Position numbers and translations under genes: made by a program. From Triticum aestivum (Eukaryota; Streptophyta; Magnoliopsida; Poales; Poaceae), in contig NC_057800.1 in assembly GCF_018294505.1 (NCBI RefSeq), positions 175,595,642-175,659,641 of the forward strand: 64,000 bases of DNA. Direction: 5' to 3'. The notes under the pieces were generated by a model. The model was not told the origin of the DNA and ran no database searches. It saw nothing but the letters and a program-made list of their open reading frames with translations. This document shows positions 52,731 to 64,000 of the stretch, piece after piece. Numbering within the stretch: position 1 is the stretch's first letter; every line of letters begins with the position of its first letter.

Positions 52731-54023
52731 ATACATTCGTGTTATCTTTTCCTTGTATGATGAAACAAAGTCGTTATGTAATATAATGCTTGTTACTTTT
52801 AAAATTTTACCTCCTGTGCGGCCGGTTTTATTAAATCTGAGAGTTGGCCAGTTGTCGGCTTCAGCCCCCATGTAGATAGTATGGGGGTGTTCGGGATGGA
52901 ATCTAAACACTCCTGATCCAAAATTTTGGTCCTTGAAGGAGGTGTTTAGCGCAACGAACCAAGCAATCGGACTATGTGGCTTTATCAGCCTCACTTAGCC
53001 ATAGGAGTTTGACAATAAAAATGTAGGCACAACCCCTAGTTAGCATTTAATCCGGACTAGGGTGTTGTAAACACCTGATCGGACTAAGGCCGATCCGTAG
53101 TATAATGCGGAAAAAATCGCGAAAGATTTGTAACCTCCGAACAGCTGACCGGCTCACCCCGCATCATGACAGTTAGTTTTCGACTTTCTCTACGAAGGTG
53201 CTCATCTAGATAAACTAGGACACAATCGCCGTGGTTCTCCCTTTACTACCTTATAGAGCGGAACGTAAGGTAGTAAGCATAGGAGCCGGGCAACCCAACT
53301 ATTGACCAAAGACATGATTGAGAGTCAATGCATATAATGCTGAAATTCGAGGCGCCAAACTATACTGTAAAAGTGTTCGGACTGTGTTGCCATAGTAGGG
53401 AGCATAGTGAAGCCCCTGGCAAATTAAAGCGTAGCAAAGTGTACGTGCGCAATTGATAAGAATAACGAAATAAATGAAGTTGTAAGCTAGTGCCTCATAA
53501 GTTGGGCCGCAAACAGTTTTCATTATAATTAGATTAATATGTCAAGGCGTATTTGTACAAGTAGGGAAAGAAGCACTCGGGCTATTTGACATGCCTAGAT
53601 CAAGGGGGGAGCTTGCGTGTGGGTCCTGAAAACCGGTAGAATGACCGTCGAGGGCGACATCCAGAAATCCCCCCACGCGTCTGTGCTACTTGCCGCCTTG
53701 GTGTATCCGACCTTCGAAAGGACCACTGAGCATGCCACTGCGAGGGGCCTGTGGAAAAGAAACCTGAAAAGGATAAAAAGGAAAAGTGGAAGTATGTGTG
53801 TCCGGAGAAGGTCGAGCCGTATTGTAGACCACAATCTGGTTATGCCTCCGTCTCTGCCCATGGTATTTTCAGTGCGTAGTTATGTACGCGTGGTACATAT
53901 GCCGCCACTTGGATGGGACTGAGACGGAGGTCGAATTGCTAGTCTAGCTCCTGGTGAGCCGGATTGTCATGCTGCGGAGTAGTCCGGACTCGTTTGACAT
54001 TGTCCGGGAGTTTGGCCGTTGAA
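52731..54023. other. Spacer of Fatima-like copy 3
   Basis: The same spacer type as in copies 1 and 2 (CACTTAGCCATAGGAGTTTG at about 52991). Short frames have no domain. Confidence 0.55.
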
Positions 54024-56175
54024 TTAAAATTCTATCTTAGAAGGCCGCTCTGTACTTCCGCTGCTAGGGCTGCGGTGCGGTCCTCTGTACGGAGGGAGCG
54101 CTCCATGTTTCCATTGACTGTTATGACGCCGCGTGGTCCGGGCATTTTGAGCTTGAGATAAGCGTAGTGCAGCACTGCATTGAGTCGAGCAAATGCGGTT
54201 CATCCGAGCAGTGCGTGATAGCCGCTGCGGTAGGGGACAATATCGAAGATCAACTCTTCGCTTTCTGAAGTTGTCCAGGGATCCGAAGACGACCTCCAAT
54301 GTGATTGAGCCCGTGCAATGGGCCTCTACACCTGGTATAACTCCTTTAAAGGTAGCTTTGGTGGGCTTGATCCTTGATGGATCGATGCCCATTTTGCACA
54401 CGGTATCCTGATAGAGCAGGTTAAGGCTGCTGCCCCCGTCCATGAGGACTCAGATGAGGTGGAATCCATCGATTATTGGGTCGAGGACCACTGCGGCTGA
54501 ACCGCCATGGTGGATGCTAGTCGGATGGTCCCTGCGACCGAAAGTGATCGGGTATGAAGACCATGGGTTGAATTTTGGGGCGACTAGCTCTATCGCGTAG
54601 ACATCCCTGAGCGCGCGCTTGCGCTCCCTCTTGGGGATATGAGTGGCGTATATCATGTTCATCGTTTTGACCTGAGGGGGAAACTTTTTCTGTCCCCCTG
54701 TGTTTGGTGGACGGGGCTCCTCGTCATCGTCCTTGTTTTGCAACCCCTTCTCCTTGTTCTCGGCATTTATCTTGCCGGCCTATTTAAAAACCCAGCAACT
54801 CTTGTTGGTGTGATTGGCTGGTTTATCGGGGGTGCCGTGTATCTGGCATGGACGATCGAGTATACGGTCCAAGCTGGATGAGCCCGAATTGTTCCTTCTG
54901 AACGGTTTTACGTTGGCCGGACTTGGAGCCACTGAATCCAGCGTTGACCGCTGTGTCGTCGGTATTATCATCGTTTCTTCGACGCTTGTGTCTGTTGCGC
55001 CGGGGCTTACTGTTGCTATTTCTGGCTTCCGAAGTGCCAGGTTCGCTTGCATTGTTATTGCTACGGGCAAGCCAACTATCTTTGCCCGCGCAAAAGCGGG
55101 TCCTCAGTGCCGTGAGGGCTGCCATGGACTACGACTTTTCTTGGCCGAGGTGTCGGGCGAGCCATTCATCCCAGATGGTATGCTTAAAGGCCACTAGGGC
55201 TTCAACATCCGAAGAGTCGACGATCTGGTTCTTTTTGGTTAAGAACCTAGTACAGAATTTCCTGGCTGACTCTCCGTGCTGTTGAATTATGTGACTTTAG
55301 TCGTCGGCATCCGGAGGTCGGACATATGTGCCTTGGAAGTTGTCAAGGAAGGCTTCTTCCAACTCCTCCCAGCTGCCAACGGAGTTCTCGGGCAGACTGT
55401 TCAACCAGTGCCGAGCTGGTCCTTTGAGTTTTCGTGGGAGGTATTTGATGGCATGGAGATCATCACCGCGGGCCATATGAATATGGAGAAGAAAATCCTC
55501 GATCCATACCGCGGGGTCTATTGTCCCATCATATGATTCGATGTTTACGGGTTTAAACCCTTCTGGGAATTCGTGTTCCATTACCTCGTTAGTGAAGCAA
55601 AGGGGGTGTGCGGCGCCTCTATGTCGGGCCATGTCGCGACATAGCTCAGATGGAGTCCGTCTGCGGTTCTCGGCCAGGGCGTGATTATGATTGTTGCGTC
55701 CGGCTAGGTAGCCATTGTCGCGTACCGGGGCATGCCCCCGTGATCCATAGATCGATCTATTTTGACCTGCTCTGCTGTCCAAGTCCTACCGCAGGTCATA
55801 TGTATGTCCCCGCGCTGCTTTGTCTCTGCCTTTATGGTGAGGTAGTGCGGGCTGATGTTCGGCTTGAGTTATCGCTTTGTCCCGGCCACGTGGTGGTTAG
55901 GCAGCCGCATTGCGCGATGATGGTACGGGCTCCAGCATCTCGTCATCGAACTGAGGTAGCAATTTGCGCTTCGGATAACTTTTGGCTGGGCGCTCGAGGC
56001 CGTATTCCTCGGCTGCCAGGACATTAGTCCACCTATCATTGAGAAGGTCTTGATCAGCTTGAAGCTGCTGCTGCTTCTTTTTCAGGCTCCTTGCAGTGGC
56101 TATTAGCCGGCGCTTGAAGCGCTCCTGCTCGAGAGGTTCCTCAGGCACGATAAAATCCTTGTTGCTGAGGCTCAC
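54024..56175 (-). pseudogene. Fatima-like copy 3 gag-protease, main part
   Basis: Minus strand. From 56175 downward: SLSNKDFIVPEEPLEQERFK with a coiled-coil-like KKKQQQLQADQ; the gag core WIEDFLLHIHMARGDDLHAI and GPARHWLNSLPENSVGSWEE (about 55460-55350); CQIHGTPDKPANHTNKSCW knuckle (about 54820); protease site VLMDGGSSLNLLY (about 54425). Several frame breaks and stops occur, for example between 55297 and 55125, at 54450 and near 54260. No RT follows. It ends near 54024. Confidence 0.82.
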
Positions 56176-57752
56176 TGATATGTCTCCAACGTATCTATAA
56201 TTTTTGATTGCTCCATGCTATATTATCTACTGTTTTGGACTATATTGGGCTTTATTTTCCACTTCTATATTATTTTTGGGACTAACCTATTAACCGGAGG
56301 CCCGGCCCAGAATTGCAATTTTTTTGCCTATTTCAGTGTTTCGAAGAAACGGAATATCAATCAGAGTCCAAACGGAATAATCCTTTCTGGAACGTGATTT
56401 TCTTCCCGAATATGACCCAGGAGACTTGGACCCTACTCCAAGGAAGCTTCGAGGTGGGCACGAGGTAGGGGGGGGCGCCCTACACCCCCAGGCGCGCCCT
56501 CCACCCTCATGGGCCCACCAAAGCTCCACGACGTACTTCTTCCTCATATATATATCCACGTACCCCCAAACGAACAGATACAGAGCCAAAAACCTAATTC
56601 CACCGCCGCAACTTTCTGTATCCATGAGATCCCATCTTGGGGCCTATTCCGGAGCTCCGCCGGAGAGGGCCGTCATCACGGAGGGCTTCTACATCATCAT
56701 AGCTTCTCCGATGAAGTGTGAGTAGTTTACCTCAGACCTTCGGGTCCATAGTTATTAGCTAGATGGCTTCTTCTCTCTTTTTGGATCTCAATACAATGTT
56801 CTCCCCCTCTCTTGTGAAGATCTATTCGATGTAATCTTCTTCTTTTTGCGGTGTGTTTGTTGAGACCGATGAATTGTGGGTTTATGATCAAGTCTATCTA
56901 TGAATAATATTTGAAGCTTTTCTGAATTCTTTTATGTATGATTGGTTATCTTTGCAAGTCTCTTCGAATTATCCGTTTGCTTTGGCCAACTAGATTGGTA
57001 GTTCTTGCCATGGGAGAAGTTCTTAGCTTTGGGTTCGATCTTGCGGTGTCCTTTCCCAGTGATAGAAGGGGCAGCAAGGCACGTATTGTATCGTTGCCAT
57101 CGAGGATAACAAGATGGGGTTTATTTCATATTGCATGAATTTATCTCTCTACATCATGTCATCTTGCTTAAAGCGTTACTCTGTTTTTAACTTAATACTC
57201 TAGATGCATGCTGGATAGCGGTCGATGAGTGGAGTAATAGTAGTAGATGCAGAATCGTTTCGATCTACTTGTCACGGACGTGATGCCTATATACATGATC
57301 ATGCCTAGATATTCTCATAACTATGCTCAATTCTGTCAATTGCTCAACATTAATTTGTTCACCCACCGTAGAATACTTATGCTCTTGAGAGAAGCCACTA
57401 GTGAAACCTATGACCCCCGGGTCTATGCTCATCATATCAATCTCCATCACTTTAATCTTGCTTTGCTTTTTTTACTTTTCCTTTTACTTTTCACTTTGCA
57501 TCTCTATACCAAAAATACCAAAAATATTATCTCTATCAGATCTCACTCTCGTAAGTGACCTTGAAGGGATTGACAACCCCTAATCGCGTTGGTTGCGAGT
57601 AGCTATCGTTTTGTGTAGGTACAAGGGACTTGAGCGTGGCCTCCTACTGGATTGATACCTTGGTTCTCAAAAACTAAGGGAAATACTTACGCTACTCTGT
57701 TGCATCATCCTCTCCTCTTTGGGGAAAACCAACGAAAGCTCAAGAGGTAGCA
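56176..57752 (+). repeat. 5' LTR of the truncated Athila-type element
   Basis: 1577 bases from TGATATGTCTCCAACGTATC to CTCAAGAGGTAGCA. TATA-like CATATATATATCC at about 56545. The first 350 bases resemble the LTRs at 38309 and 59276; the rest (GCATGCTGGATAGCGGTCGA, CTTGGTTCTCAAAAACT) does not. Confidence 0.88.
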
Positions 57753-57763
57753 AGAAGGATTTC

Positions 57764-57781
57764 TGGCGCCATTGCCGGGGA
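57764..57781 (+). other. Primer binding site 1, tRNA-Asp type
   Basis: TGGCGCCATTGCCGGGGA begins eleven bases after the LTR; one transition from the tRNA-Asp complement TGGCGCCGTTGCCGGGGA. Confidence 0.85.
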
Positions 57782-57832
57782 GGCTTACGTGAAGTCAAGA
57801 CAAGATTTGGACTCCCGACAACTAGCCATTTC

Positions 57833-57850
57833 TGGCGCCGTTGCCGGGGA
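57833..57850 (+). other. Second primer-site sequence, tRNA-Asp type
   Basis: TGGCGCCGTTGCCGGGGA, a perfect complement of the plant tRNA-Asp 3' end, 69 bases after the first. Both are preceded by ATTTC. Which one primes cannot be told. Confidence 0.8.
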
Positions 57851-58036
57851 GTCTACGCAAAAAGTCAACATACCAAGTACCCATCACAATCCCTATCTCT
57901 CGCATTACATTAGTTTCCACTTGCCTCTCGTTTTCCTCTCCCCCACTTCACCATTGCCATTTTATTCACCCTCTCTTTCTCCTTCTCCTTCTCCTTCTCC
58001 TCCTCCGGTTGACTTTTTCTCGCTTGCCTTGTCGTC

Positions 58037-58840
58037 ATGGCTAGTCTTATTTCTTCTCCGTTATCTCCCGAGAACGAAGTTCTAAATTTTAAACAAAGGG
58101 AGGGAGAAAATCTGAAAGACGCTTGGTATAGAATTTGCAATGCTCAAAACAGAGCTACCAGGAAGCAATCTACTTCAGTTCTTCTTCGCAATTTTTATGT
58201 AGGTGCTAGTCCTTGGTATAGATATATCCTTGATACCATTACCGGAGGGAATTTCTTGGGTAGCCATACTTTTGATTCTTATAATGCTATGATAGATTTA
58301 GTTGGCTCACCACCTCTTTTGGTTAATGGAACTATTTTAACTTTGGAGCATGTTATGCAAAGGCTTGAAATTATTGAAAACAAAACTGCTACCATTGAGT
58401 CCATTGAAAATCTAGATAAAAACATCCATAATCAAATTACTCAATATGGATCTAAGGTAGGAATGACCTTGAAAAATATTAAGGATAAGGAACCCATGGT
58501 TAATGAGAAAATAGATCTAGATTCCTCTAGAATCGATAAACTTGAGGGTATCATTACCAACTTGGGAACCGCTTTTTCTTCCAAAAAGAATACTCCTAGT
58601 CCTCCCACTAAAATTGCTAAGCTTATGTATGTTCCTAAGAATAAGGGTGAATCATCTAGTAAGGAAACTGTGGATCTTAAATCTATAAGTATTCATCCCG
58701 ATATTTTTGCTTTCATTAAGGAACCATATGCTATGAATGAATTTCTTGATCTTGTGCCTAAAAGCTTGATAATTACTAGAAAGAAGGAAATTTCTATGAA
58801 AGATAGATGCCTCATTGAAGAATTACCCTCCAAATTTCCC
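58037..58840 (+). pseudogene. Athila-type gag, N-terminal part, truncated
   Basis: ATG at 58037 (MASLISSPLSPENEV) opens 268 codons, no internal stop, to the deletion junction at about 58840 (ELPSKFP). FKQREGENLKDAWYRICNA is the conserved gag core start of the Athila lineage (normally F.Q...E.L..AW.R). A coiled-coil-like segment (VMQRLEIIENKTATIESIEN) follows. The frame then runs into antisense target sequence. Confidence 0.82.
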
Positions 58841-59275
58841 GTTCGTCCTGTTCGGAGGCTGGCTCAACGGGGTCTTCATTGTCTTCGCATCGTCCAGGGT
58901 ATTGTTTTCTCCTGTGCCGGTATTGCTGTCTTTTCCACGGCGTGACTTGGAGCGGTGCCGCTGACGTCGATGCTTTGGCTGTATCTCAGGAGGTTTATCC
59001 TCGACTGGGTCTTCCTTGTCGTTGCCGCTATTATCTTTGGGTGTGTCCACCATGTACACGTCATACGAGGAAGTGGCCGTCCAGTGTCCGGTAAACGGGG
59101 GGTTTTGGGCCTCCTCTTATCCGGCATTGTCGTCCATACCGCCGATGTCTTCGGAGCCGTAATCAAGCATGTTGGTTAAGTCCTCGATAGTGGCTATGAA
59201 GTGGGGGTGGGTGGGAAGCGAAGTTCCCTGTCATCAACCCCTAGTTCGAACCAGATATAGTTCGGCTATGAGTCT
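58841..59275 (-). pseudogene. Fatima-like copy 3 gag, N-terminal part
   Basis: Minus strand, right of the truncated insert: a basic region (KHRRQRHRSKSRRGKD, about 58960-58915) like copy 1 at 12334, acidic stretches and, near the junction, the residues PVEPASEQDE. Upstream at 59166 begins another frame. It is cut at 59275 by the next element, so the start is not visible. Confidence 0.7.
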
Positions 59276-60945
59276 TGATACGTCTCCAACGTATCTATAA
59301 TTTTTGATTGTTCCATGCTATTATATTATCTGTTTTGGATGTTTATGGGCTTTATTAAATACTTTTATATTATTTTTGGGACTAACCTATTAACCTAGAG
59401 CCCGGTTCTAGTTTCTGTTTTTTCCCTTGTTTCAGTGTTTTGCAGAAAAAGAATATCAAACGGAGTCCAAACGGAATGAAACCTTCGGGAGAGTTATTTT
59501 TGGAACGGAAGCAATCCAGAAGACTTGGAGTCTATGTATGGGAAGCAACGAGGAAGGCACGAGGCAGGGGGACGCGCCCACCCCCCTGGGCGCGCCCTCC
59601 ACCCTCGTGGGCCCCTCGTGGCTCCCCTGGCGTATTTCTTCCTCCTATGTATACCAATATACACTAAAACCATCAGGGAACAGAATAGATCGGGAGTTCC
59701 GCCGCCGCAAGCCTCTGTAGCCACCAAAAACCTATCGGGACCCTGTTCCGGCACCCTGCCGGAGGGGGGAACCCTCACCGGTGGCCATCTTCATCATCCC
59801 GGCGCTCTCCATGACGAGGAGGGAGTAGTTCACCCTCGGGGCTGAGGGTATGTACCAGTAGCTATGTGTTTGATCTCTCTCTCTCTCTCTCTCGTGTTCT
59901 TGAGGTGATACGATCTTGATGTATTGCGAGCTTTGCTATTATAGTTGGATCTTATGATGTTTCTCCCCCTCTACTCTCTTGTAATGGATTGAGTTTTCCC
60001 TTTGAGGTTATCTTATCGGATTGAGTCTTTAATGATGTGAGAACACTTGATGTATGTCTTGCCGTGCGTATCTGTGGTGACAATGGGATATCACGTGATT
60101 CACTTGATGTATGTTATGGTGATCAACTTGCGGGTTCCGCCCATGAACCTATGCATAGGGGTTGGCACATGTTTTCGTCTTGATTCTCTGGTAGAAACTT
60201 TGGGGCACTCTTTGAGGTTCTATGTGTTGGTTGAATAGATGAATCTGAGATTGTGTGATGCATATCATATAATCATTCCCACGGATACTTGAGGTGACAT
60301 TGGAGTATCTAGGTGACATTAGGGTTTTGGTTGATGTGTGTCTTAAGGTGTTATTTTACTACGAACTCTAGGGCTGTTTGTGACACTTATAGGAATAGCC
60401 CAATGGATTGATCGAAAAGAATAACTTTGAGGTGGTTTCGTACCCTACCATAATATCTTCGTTTGTTCTCCGCTATTAGTGACTTTGGAGTGACTCTTTG
60501 TTGCATGTTGAGGGATAGTTATATTATCCACTTATGTTATTATTGTTGAGAGAACTTGCCCTAGTGAAAGTATGAACCCTAAGCCTTGTTTCCTAGCATT
60601 GCAATACCGTTTACGCTCACTTTTATCATTAATTACCTTGCTGTTTTTATATTTTCAGATTACAAAAACCTATATCTACCATCCATATTGCACTTGTATC
60701 ACCATCTCTTCGCCGAACTAGTGCACCTATACAATTTACCATTGTATTTGGTGTGTTAGGGACACAAGAGACTCTTTGTTATTTGGTTGCAGGGTTTCTT
60801 GAGAGAGACCATCTTCATCCTACGCCTCCCACGGATTGGTAAACCTTAGGTCATCCACTTGAGGGAAATTTGCTACTGTCCTACAAACCTCTGCACTTGG
60901 AGGCCCAACAACGTCTACAAGAAGAAGGTTGTGTAGTAGACATCA
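59276..60945 (+). repeat. 5' LTR of the Sabrina/WHAM-like copy 2
   Basis: 1670 bases, same type as 38309-39952, from TGATACGTCTCCAACGTATC to GTAGACATCA, with a longer CT run (TCTCTCTCTCTCTCTCTC at about 59873) and a small insertion near 60370 (GGGCTGTTTGTGACACTT). Confidence 0.9.
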
Positions 60946-60955
60946 AGCTCTTTTC

Positions 60956-60973
60956 CGGCGCCGTTGCAGGGGA
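60956..60973 (+). other. Primer binding site, tRNA-Asp type, copy 2
   Basis: CGGCGCCGTTGCAGGGGA, two differences from the tRNA-Asp complement. It lies ten bases after the LTR. Confidence 0.75.
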
Positions 60974-61070
60974 GGTGAGTGCTTGAAGGTATATCTTTAG
61001 ATCTTGCAATCGAATCTTTTTGTTTCTTGTTTTAGCACTAGTTTAGTTTATAAAAGAAAACTACAAAAAA

Positions 61071-63052
61071 ATGGAATTAAGTTTGTCTCATACGCTTCAT
61101 CTTTTTAGTATCTTTCGTGAGTATGATGGAACGGAAATTTTTTCCAAAGTCTTAGAATAAGAATGCATTAAAATGTTTGGCACTAAATCTTTGAATGATG
61201 AGCATGATTGCAATGTTGTTAGTATGAACTACTTGAATATCCATAGTACTAATGATGATTGCACTAGTTATGATGAAAATGTCTCCTATAAACATGTCAA
61301 TTTTTGTGGAGTGCATTGGGTTTGCAAGTACACACCGAATAGGGAAGATAGATATTGCAAGAGGCATAAGCATTTAGAAACTAAATGGTTCAAGAAAGTC
61401 TAAATGTTAGTGCTGAAAATTTAAGATATCTTAGCCGTACTTGTGAACTTTGCAATGAACATGGTCACTTAAATATCAAATGCAAATTGTTTCATGATCG
61501 AATCGTGTCCAAAAATTGTGATGACTTGATTTCACTTGCGCATTATAATGAACTAAGTTTGCTTTTGGGTTATGAAGAATTGAAACGTCAAACTAAGCAT
61601 ATTCCAGAATATAAACTTGATAAATTCCTCGATATTGATCTAGAAGAAATTTATATGTATTGTGCGGTGAATTGCATTGAAAATCCTTATATTGCCAACT
61701 ACATAAAGAAAATAAAGCAAATAAAGGATGAAGAGAATACTAACGAAAGGGAAGAGACTTCCCAATATCCTCCTATTATTTCTTATGATGAATCAGGTAA
61801 CAAGGAGGAGCCTTCTATTCAACCAATCTCATTAATAAGGAGCTCCAAAAAGAGGATTGAACCCACACACGATGTGGTGAAGAAGAAGAAAAGAAAAAGG
61901 AAGAGAGGTAAAAATATATCTCTCCCAAATAATGTTGCTCCTATTACTGTTGTGCCTCATGAAAATGAATCAAAAATAATTGTGGAAGATGATGCACTTG
62001 ATGATGATCTCGTTATGCCTATTGCTTGTTGTGATGATTATGATTGGGAAGATAATGATACTTCTTATGATCTTGAAAATCTTTTTGGCACTTGCTTGGA
62101 AGAATATGATAATTGCTATACTATTGGTGCTATACATACTATTAATGATGAGAGTGATTATGCTTATGATATGAAAAGGCCCAAGCTTGGGGATGCTATG
62201 TTTGATGAAGATGATGTTTTTTAGAATATATTTGCTGCAATTAATGTTTGTCCCAAGCTTGGGGATGCTACGTTTAATGAAGATGATAGTTTTAGTCTCT
62301 CAAGTTTTGATATGCAAATTTATAAGGATGATAGCATGCCTCCTACTTATGATGATTATATTTATGAAAGTGGGTTTGGAAGAGTGTCAACTTTAGGAAG
62401 TAATGATCCCACTATTTTGGAGGATGTTGAATCATATAATATTTATGAAAGTGGATTTGGAGAGGTCATGACTTTATTTAGTAATGATTCCACTATCTTG
62501 GAAGAGGTTTCAATTGATTATGATGAGAACAAAGTTGCTACTTATGATGATTATTGTGATGAAACTTATGCTATAAAAAGTAGTGGTGATTATACTTATA
62601 AAACTTGTCATGATTATGATTACCCTTTTTATAAACGTTACTCTTCTAATGTGGAAACAATTTATAGTATTCAAGTCTCTTACGATACTCCCACTATTCT
62701 GAATGAGAATTTTCTTGCTTATATGGAGAGTAGTAAATTTTCTATGCTTGTAGATCATGAAAAAAATGCTTTAGGTGCTGGTTATATTGTTGAATTCATT
62801 CATGATGCTACTGAAAATTTTTATGAGGGAGGAATATATGCTTGTAGGAGTTGCAATAATATCAAGTTTCCTCTCTATGTGCTTAAAGTTTTGAAGTTAT
62901 GCTTGTTTTGCCTTCCTATGCTAGTTGATTATTGTTCCCATAAATTGTTTGATCACAAAATCCCTATGCATAGGAAGTGGTTTAGACTTAAATGTGCTAG
63001 TCATATTCTTCATGATGCTCTCTTTATGTTTCAATTCCTATCTTTTATGTGA
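61071..63052 (+). pseudogene. Gag-like protein with CCHC knuckle, Sabrina/WHAM-like copy 2
   Basis: Homologue of 40077-41914. ATG at 61071; TAA at 61158; a frameshift near 61395; then open to TAG at 62222, and open again to the end at 63052 (FLSFM). Knuckle CELCNEHGHLNIKC is kept (about 61440). It has 49 codons (inside 61949-62117) that copy 1 lacks, and the two PKLGDA repeats. Here the C-terminal frame that is shifted in copy 1 is intact, so the two copies have different breaks. Confidence 0.72.
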
Positions 63053-64000
63053 GCATCATTGAAATCATAATGCCTAGCTAGGGGCGTTAAACGTTAGCGC
63101 TTGTTGGGAGGCAACCCAATTTTATTTTAGTTTATTTCTTTTTGGTTCTGTTTAGTAATAAATAATCCATCTAGCTTCTTTTTAGATGTGGTTTTATGTT
63201 TTAATTAGTGTTTGTGCCAAGTAGAACCTTTGGGAAGACTTGGGTGAAGTCTTTATGATCTTGCTGTAAAAAACAGAAACTTTAGCGCTCACGAGATTAG
63301 CTAAAACTTTTTACTGGAGAGTGCTATTTAGTTGATTATTTTTGCAGATGATTACTAGAAAAATTCCTTAGGTCACCAACTTATTTCAGAATTGTTTCAG
63401 TTCTAGAAGTATACGTTTGATACATATTACTACAGACTGTTCTGTTTTTGGCAGATTTTGTTTTCATTGTGTTGTTTGCTTATTTTCATGAATCTATGAG
63501 TAGTATCGGAGGGTATGAACCATAGACAAGTTGGAATACAGTATATATTGCACCAATATGAATTTATAATGAGTTCACAACAGTACCTAAGTGGTGGTTT
63601 TATTTTCTTATACTAACGGAGCTTACGAGTTTTCTGTTAAGTTTTGTGTTGTGAAGTTTTCAAGTTTTGGGTAAAGATTCGATGGACTATGGAATAAGGA
63701 GTGGCAAGAGCCTAAGCTTGGGGATTCCCAAGGCACCCCAAGGTAATATTCAAGGACAACCAAGAGCCTAAGCTTGGGGATGCCCCGGATGGCATCCCCT
63801 CTTTCGTCTTCGTTCATCGGTAACTTTACTTGGAGCTATATTTTTATTCACGACATGATATGTGTTTTGCATGAAGCGTCATTTTATTTTATTTTGTTTT
63901 GCTTGCTGTTTGAATAAAATACCAAGATATGAAATTCTTAAATGTTAGATAGCCTTCACATAGTTGCATAATTATTCGACTACTCATTGATCTTCACTTA
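63053..64000. other. Non-coding internal region of the Sabrina/WHAM-like copy 2
   Basis: Closely similar to 41915-42870. Contains GCCTAAGCTTGGGGATTCCC (about 63711) and GCCTAAGCTTGGGGATGCCC (about 63766). No gene accepted. Confidence 0.6.

Larger units (their letters stand above)
56176..58840 (+). mobile_element. Athila-type gypsy retrotransposon, 3'-truncated, in copy 3 gag
   Basis: A 5' LTR (56176-57752), two tRNA-Asp-type primer sites and the start of gag, then an abrupt return to Fatima-like sequence at about 58841. The rest of gag, pol and the 3' LTR are missing. The LTR type is the one I associate with Sabrina in Triticeae. Comparison with copy 1 (12446-12545) indicates that about 90-100 bases of the target gag were lost too, so one deletion removed the 3' part of the insert and adjacent target DNA. 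The left junction ctcac has no TSD partner. Confidence 0.82.
48617..59275 (-). mobile_element. Fatima-like gypsy retrotransposon, copy 3 (5' LTR outside the window)
   Basis: Minus-strand element: 3' LTR at 48617-49087, antisense gene on the plus strand (49636-52730), spacer, gag-protease on the minus strand (54024-56175 and 58841-59275). A 3'-truncated Athila-type element (56176-58840) lies in gag, and a Sabrina/WHAM-like element starts at 59276 and runs off the window, so the 5' LTR is out of view. It is inserted in copy 2; gcggg (48612-48616) would be the TSD but its partner is not visible. Confidence 0.85.
59276..64000 (+). mobile_element. Non-autonomous gypsy retrotransposon, Sabrina/WHAM-like, copy 2, runs off the window
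   Basis: 5' LTR, tRNA-Asp-type primer site, gag-like frame and start of the non-coding region, in the same order as 38309-43900. The 3' LTR is beyond 64000. agtct (59271-59275) precedes the LTR; its partner is out of view. It interrupts gag of Fatima-like copy 3. Confidence 0.87.

Noticed and set aside
56290..56721. Open frames of 70-111 codons on both strands in the Athila-type LTR
   Set aside because: They coincide with the LTR promoter region and equivalent frames appear in all LTRs of the type.
57833..57850. tRNA-Asp gene fragment
   Set aside because: Only the 18 bases complementary to the tRNA 3' end are present, at the position of a primer site; there is no tRNA body.

Overview
The window is plant nuclear DNA from a large repeat-rich grass genome, most likely the Triticeae (wheat, barley, rye or Aegilops). 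I see no ordinary single-copy host gene, no rRNA or tRNA gene and no CRISPR array. Essentially all of the sequence is transposable elements inserted into one another. Family names such as Fatima, Sabrina and WHAM are from memory and tentative. Element boundaries, target-site duplications (TSDs), reading frames and splice phases are read from the sequence.

Layout. (1) 1-2823: part of a long terminal repeat (LTR) of a gypsy element on the minus strand. (2) 2824-8603: the right-hand part of a CACTA DNA transposon made of reiterated modules and 71-bp arrays, ending in ...TTGTAGTG. (3) 8604-46828: a second CACTA element whose right end is at 46828 and whose left end is not visible. It carries a plus-strand intron-rich gene ending in a Ptta/En/Spm-type (Transposase_24-like) domain (exons to 37127), followed by subterminal GGCC-rich repeats. 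Two retroelements lie inside it: a Fatima-like element (10944-30020, TSD atcct), which splits an exon of the CACTA gene and itself contains a chromodomain gypsy element (13526-23748, TSD gccta, minus strand); and a Sabrina/WHAM-like non-autonomous element (38309-46400, TSD gtcca). (4) 46829-48616: part of a minus-strand Fatima-like element (copy 2), apparently the target of both the CACTA element and the next insertion. (5) 48617-59275: a third Fatima-like element (copy 3, minus strand), containing a 3'-truncated Athila-type element (56176-58840). (6) 59276-64000: a second Sabrina/WHAM-like copy that runs off the window.

How the parts work. The chromodomain element encodes gag, protease, reverse transcriptase, RNase H, integrase and a chromodomain, plus an intact extra ORF ahead of gag; its gag-pol is broken by stops and frameshifts. 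The Fatima-like elements show only gag and protease and so look non-autonomous. Between protease and 3' LTR they carry a second, antisense, intron-containing gene with a TATA box about 105-110 bp ahead of its start in both copies. The Sabrina/WHAM-like elements encode one gag-like protein with a CCHC knuckle and no pol. The CACTA gene has amplified a module of one phase-0 exon plus its intron about eight times.

Nesting gives relative ages: Fatima copy 2 is older than CACTA 2 and Fatima copy 3; CACTA 2 is older than Fatima copy 1; Fatima copy 1 is older than the chromodomain element.
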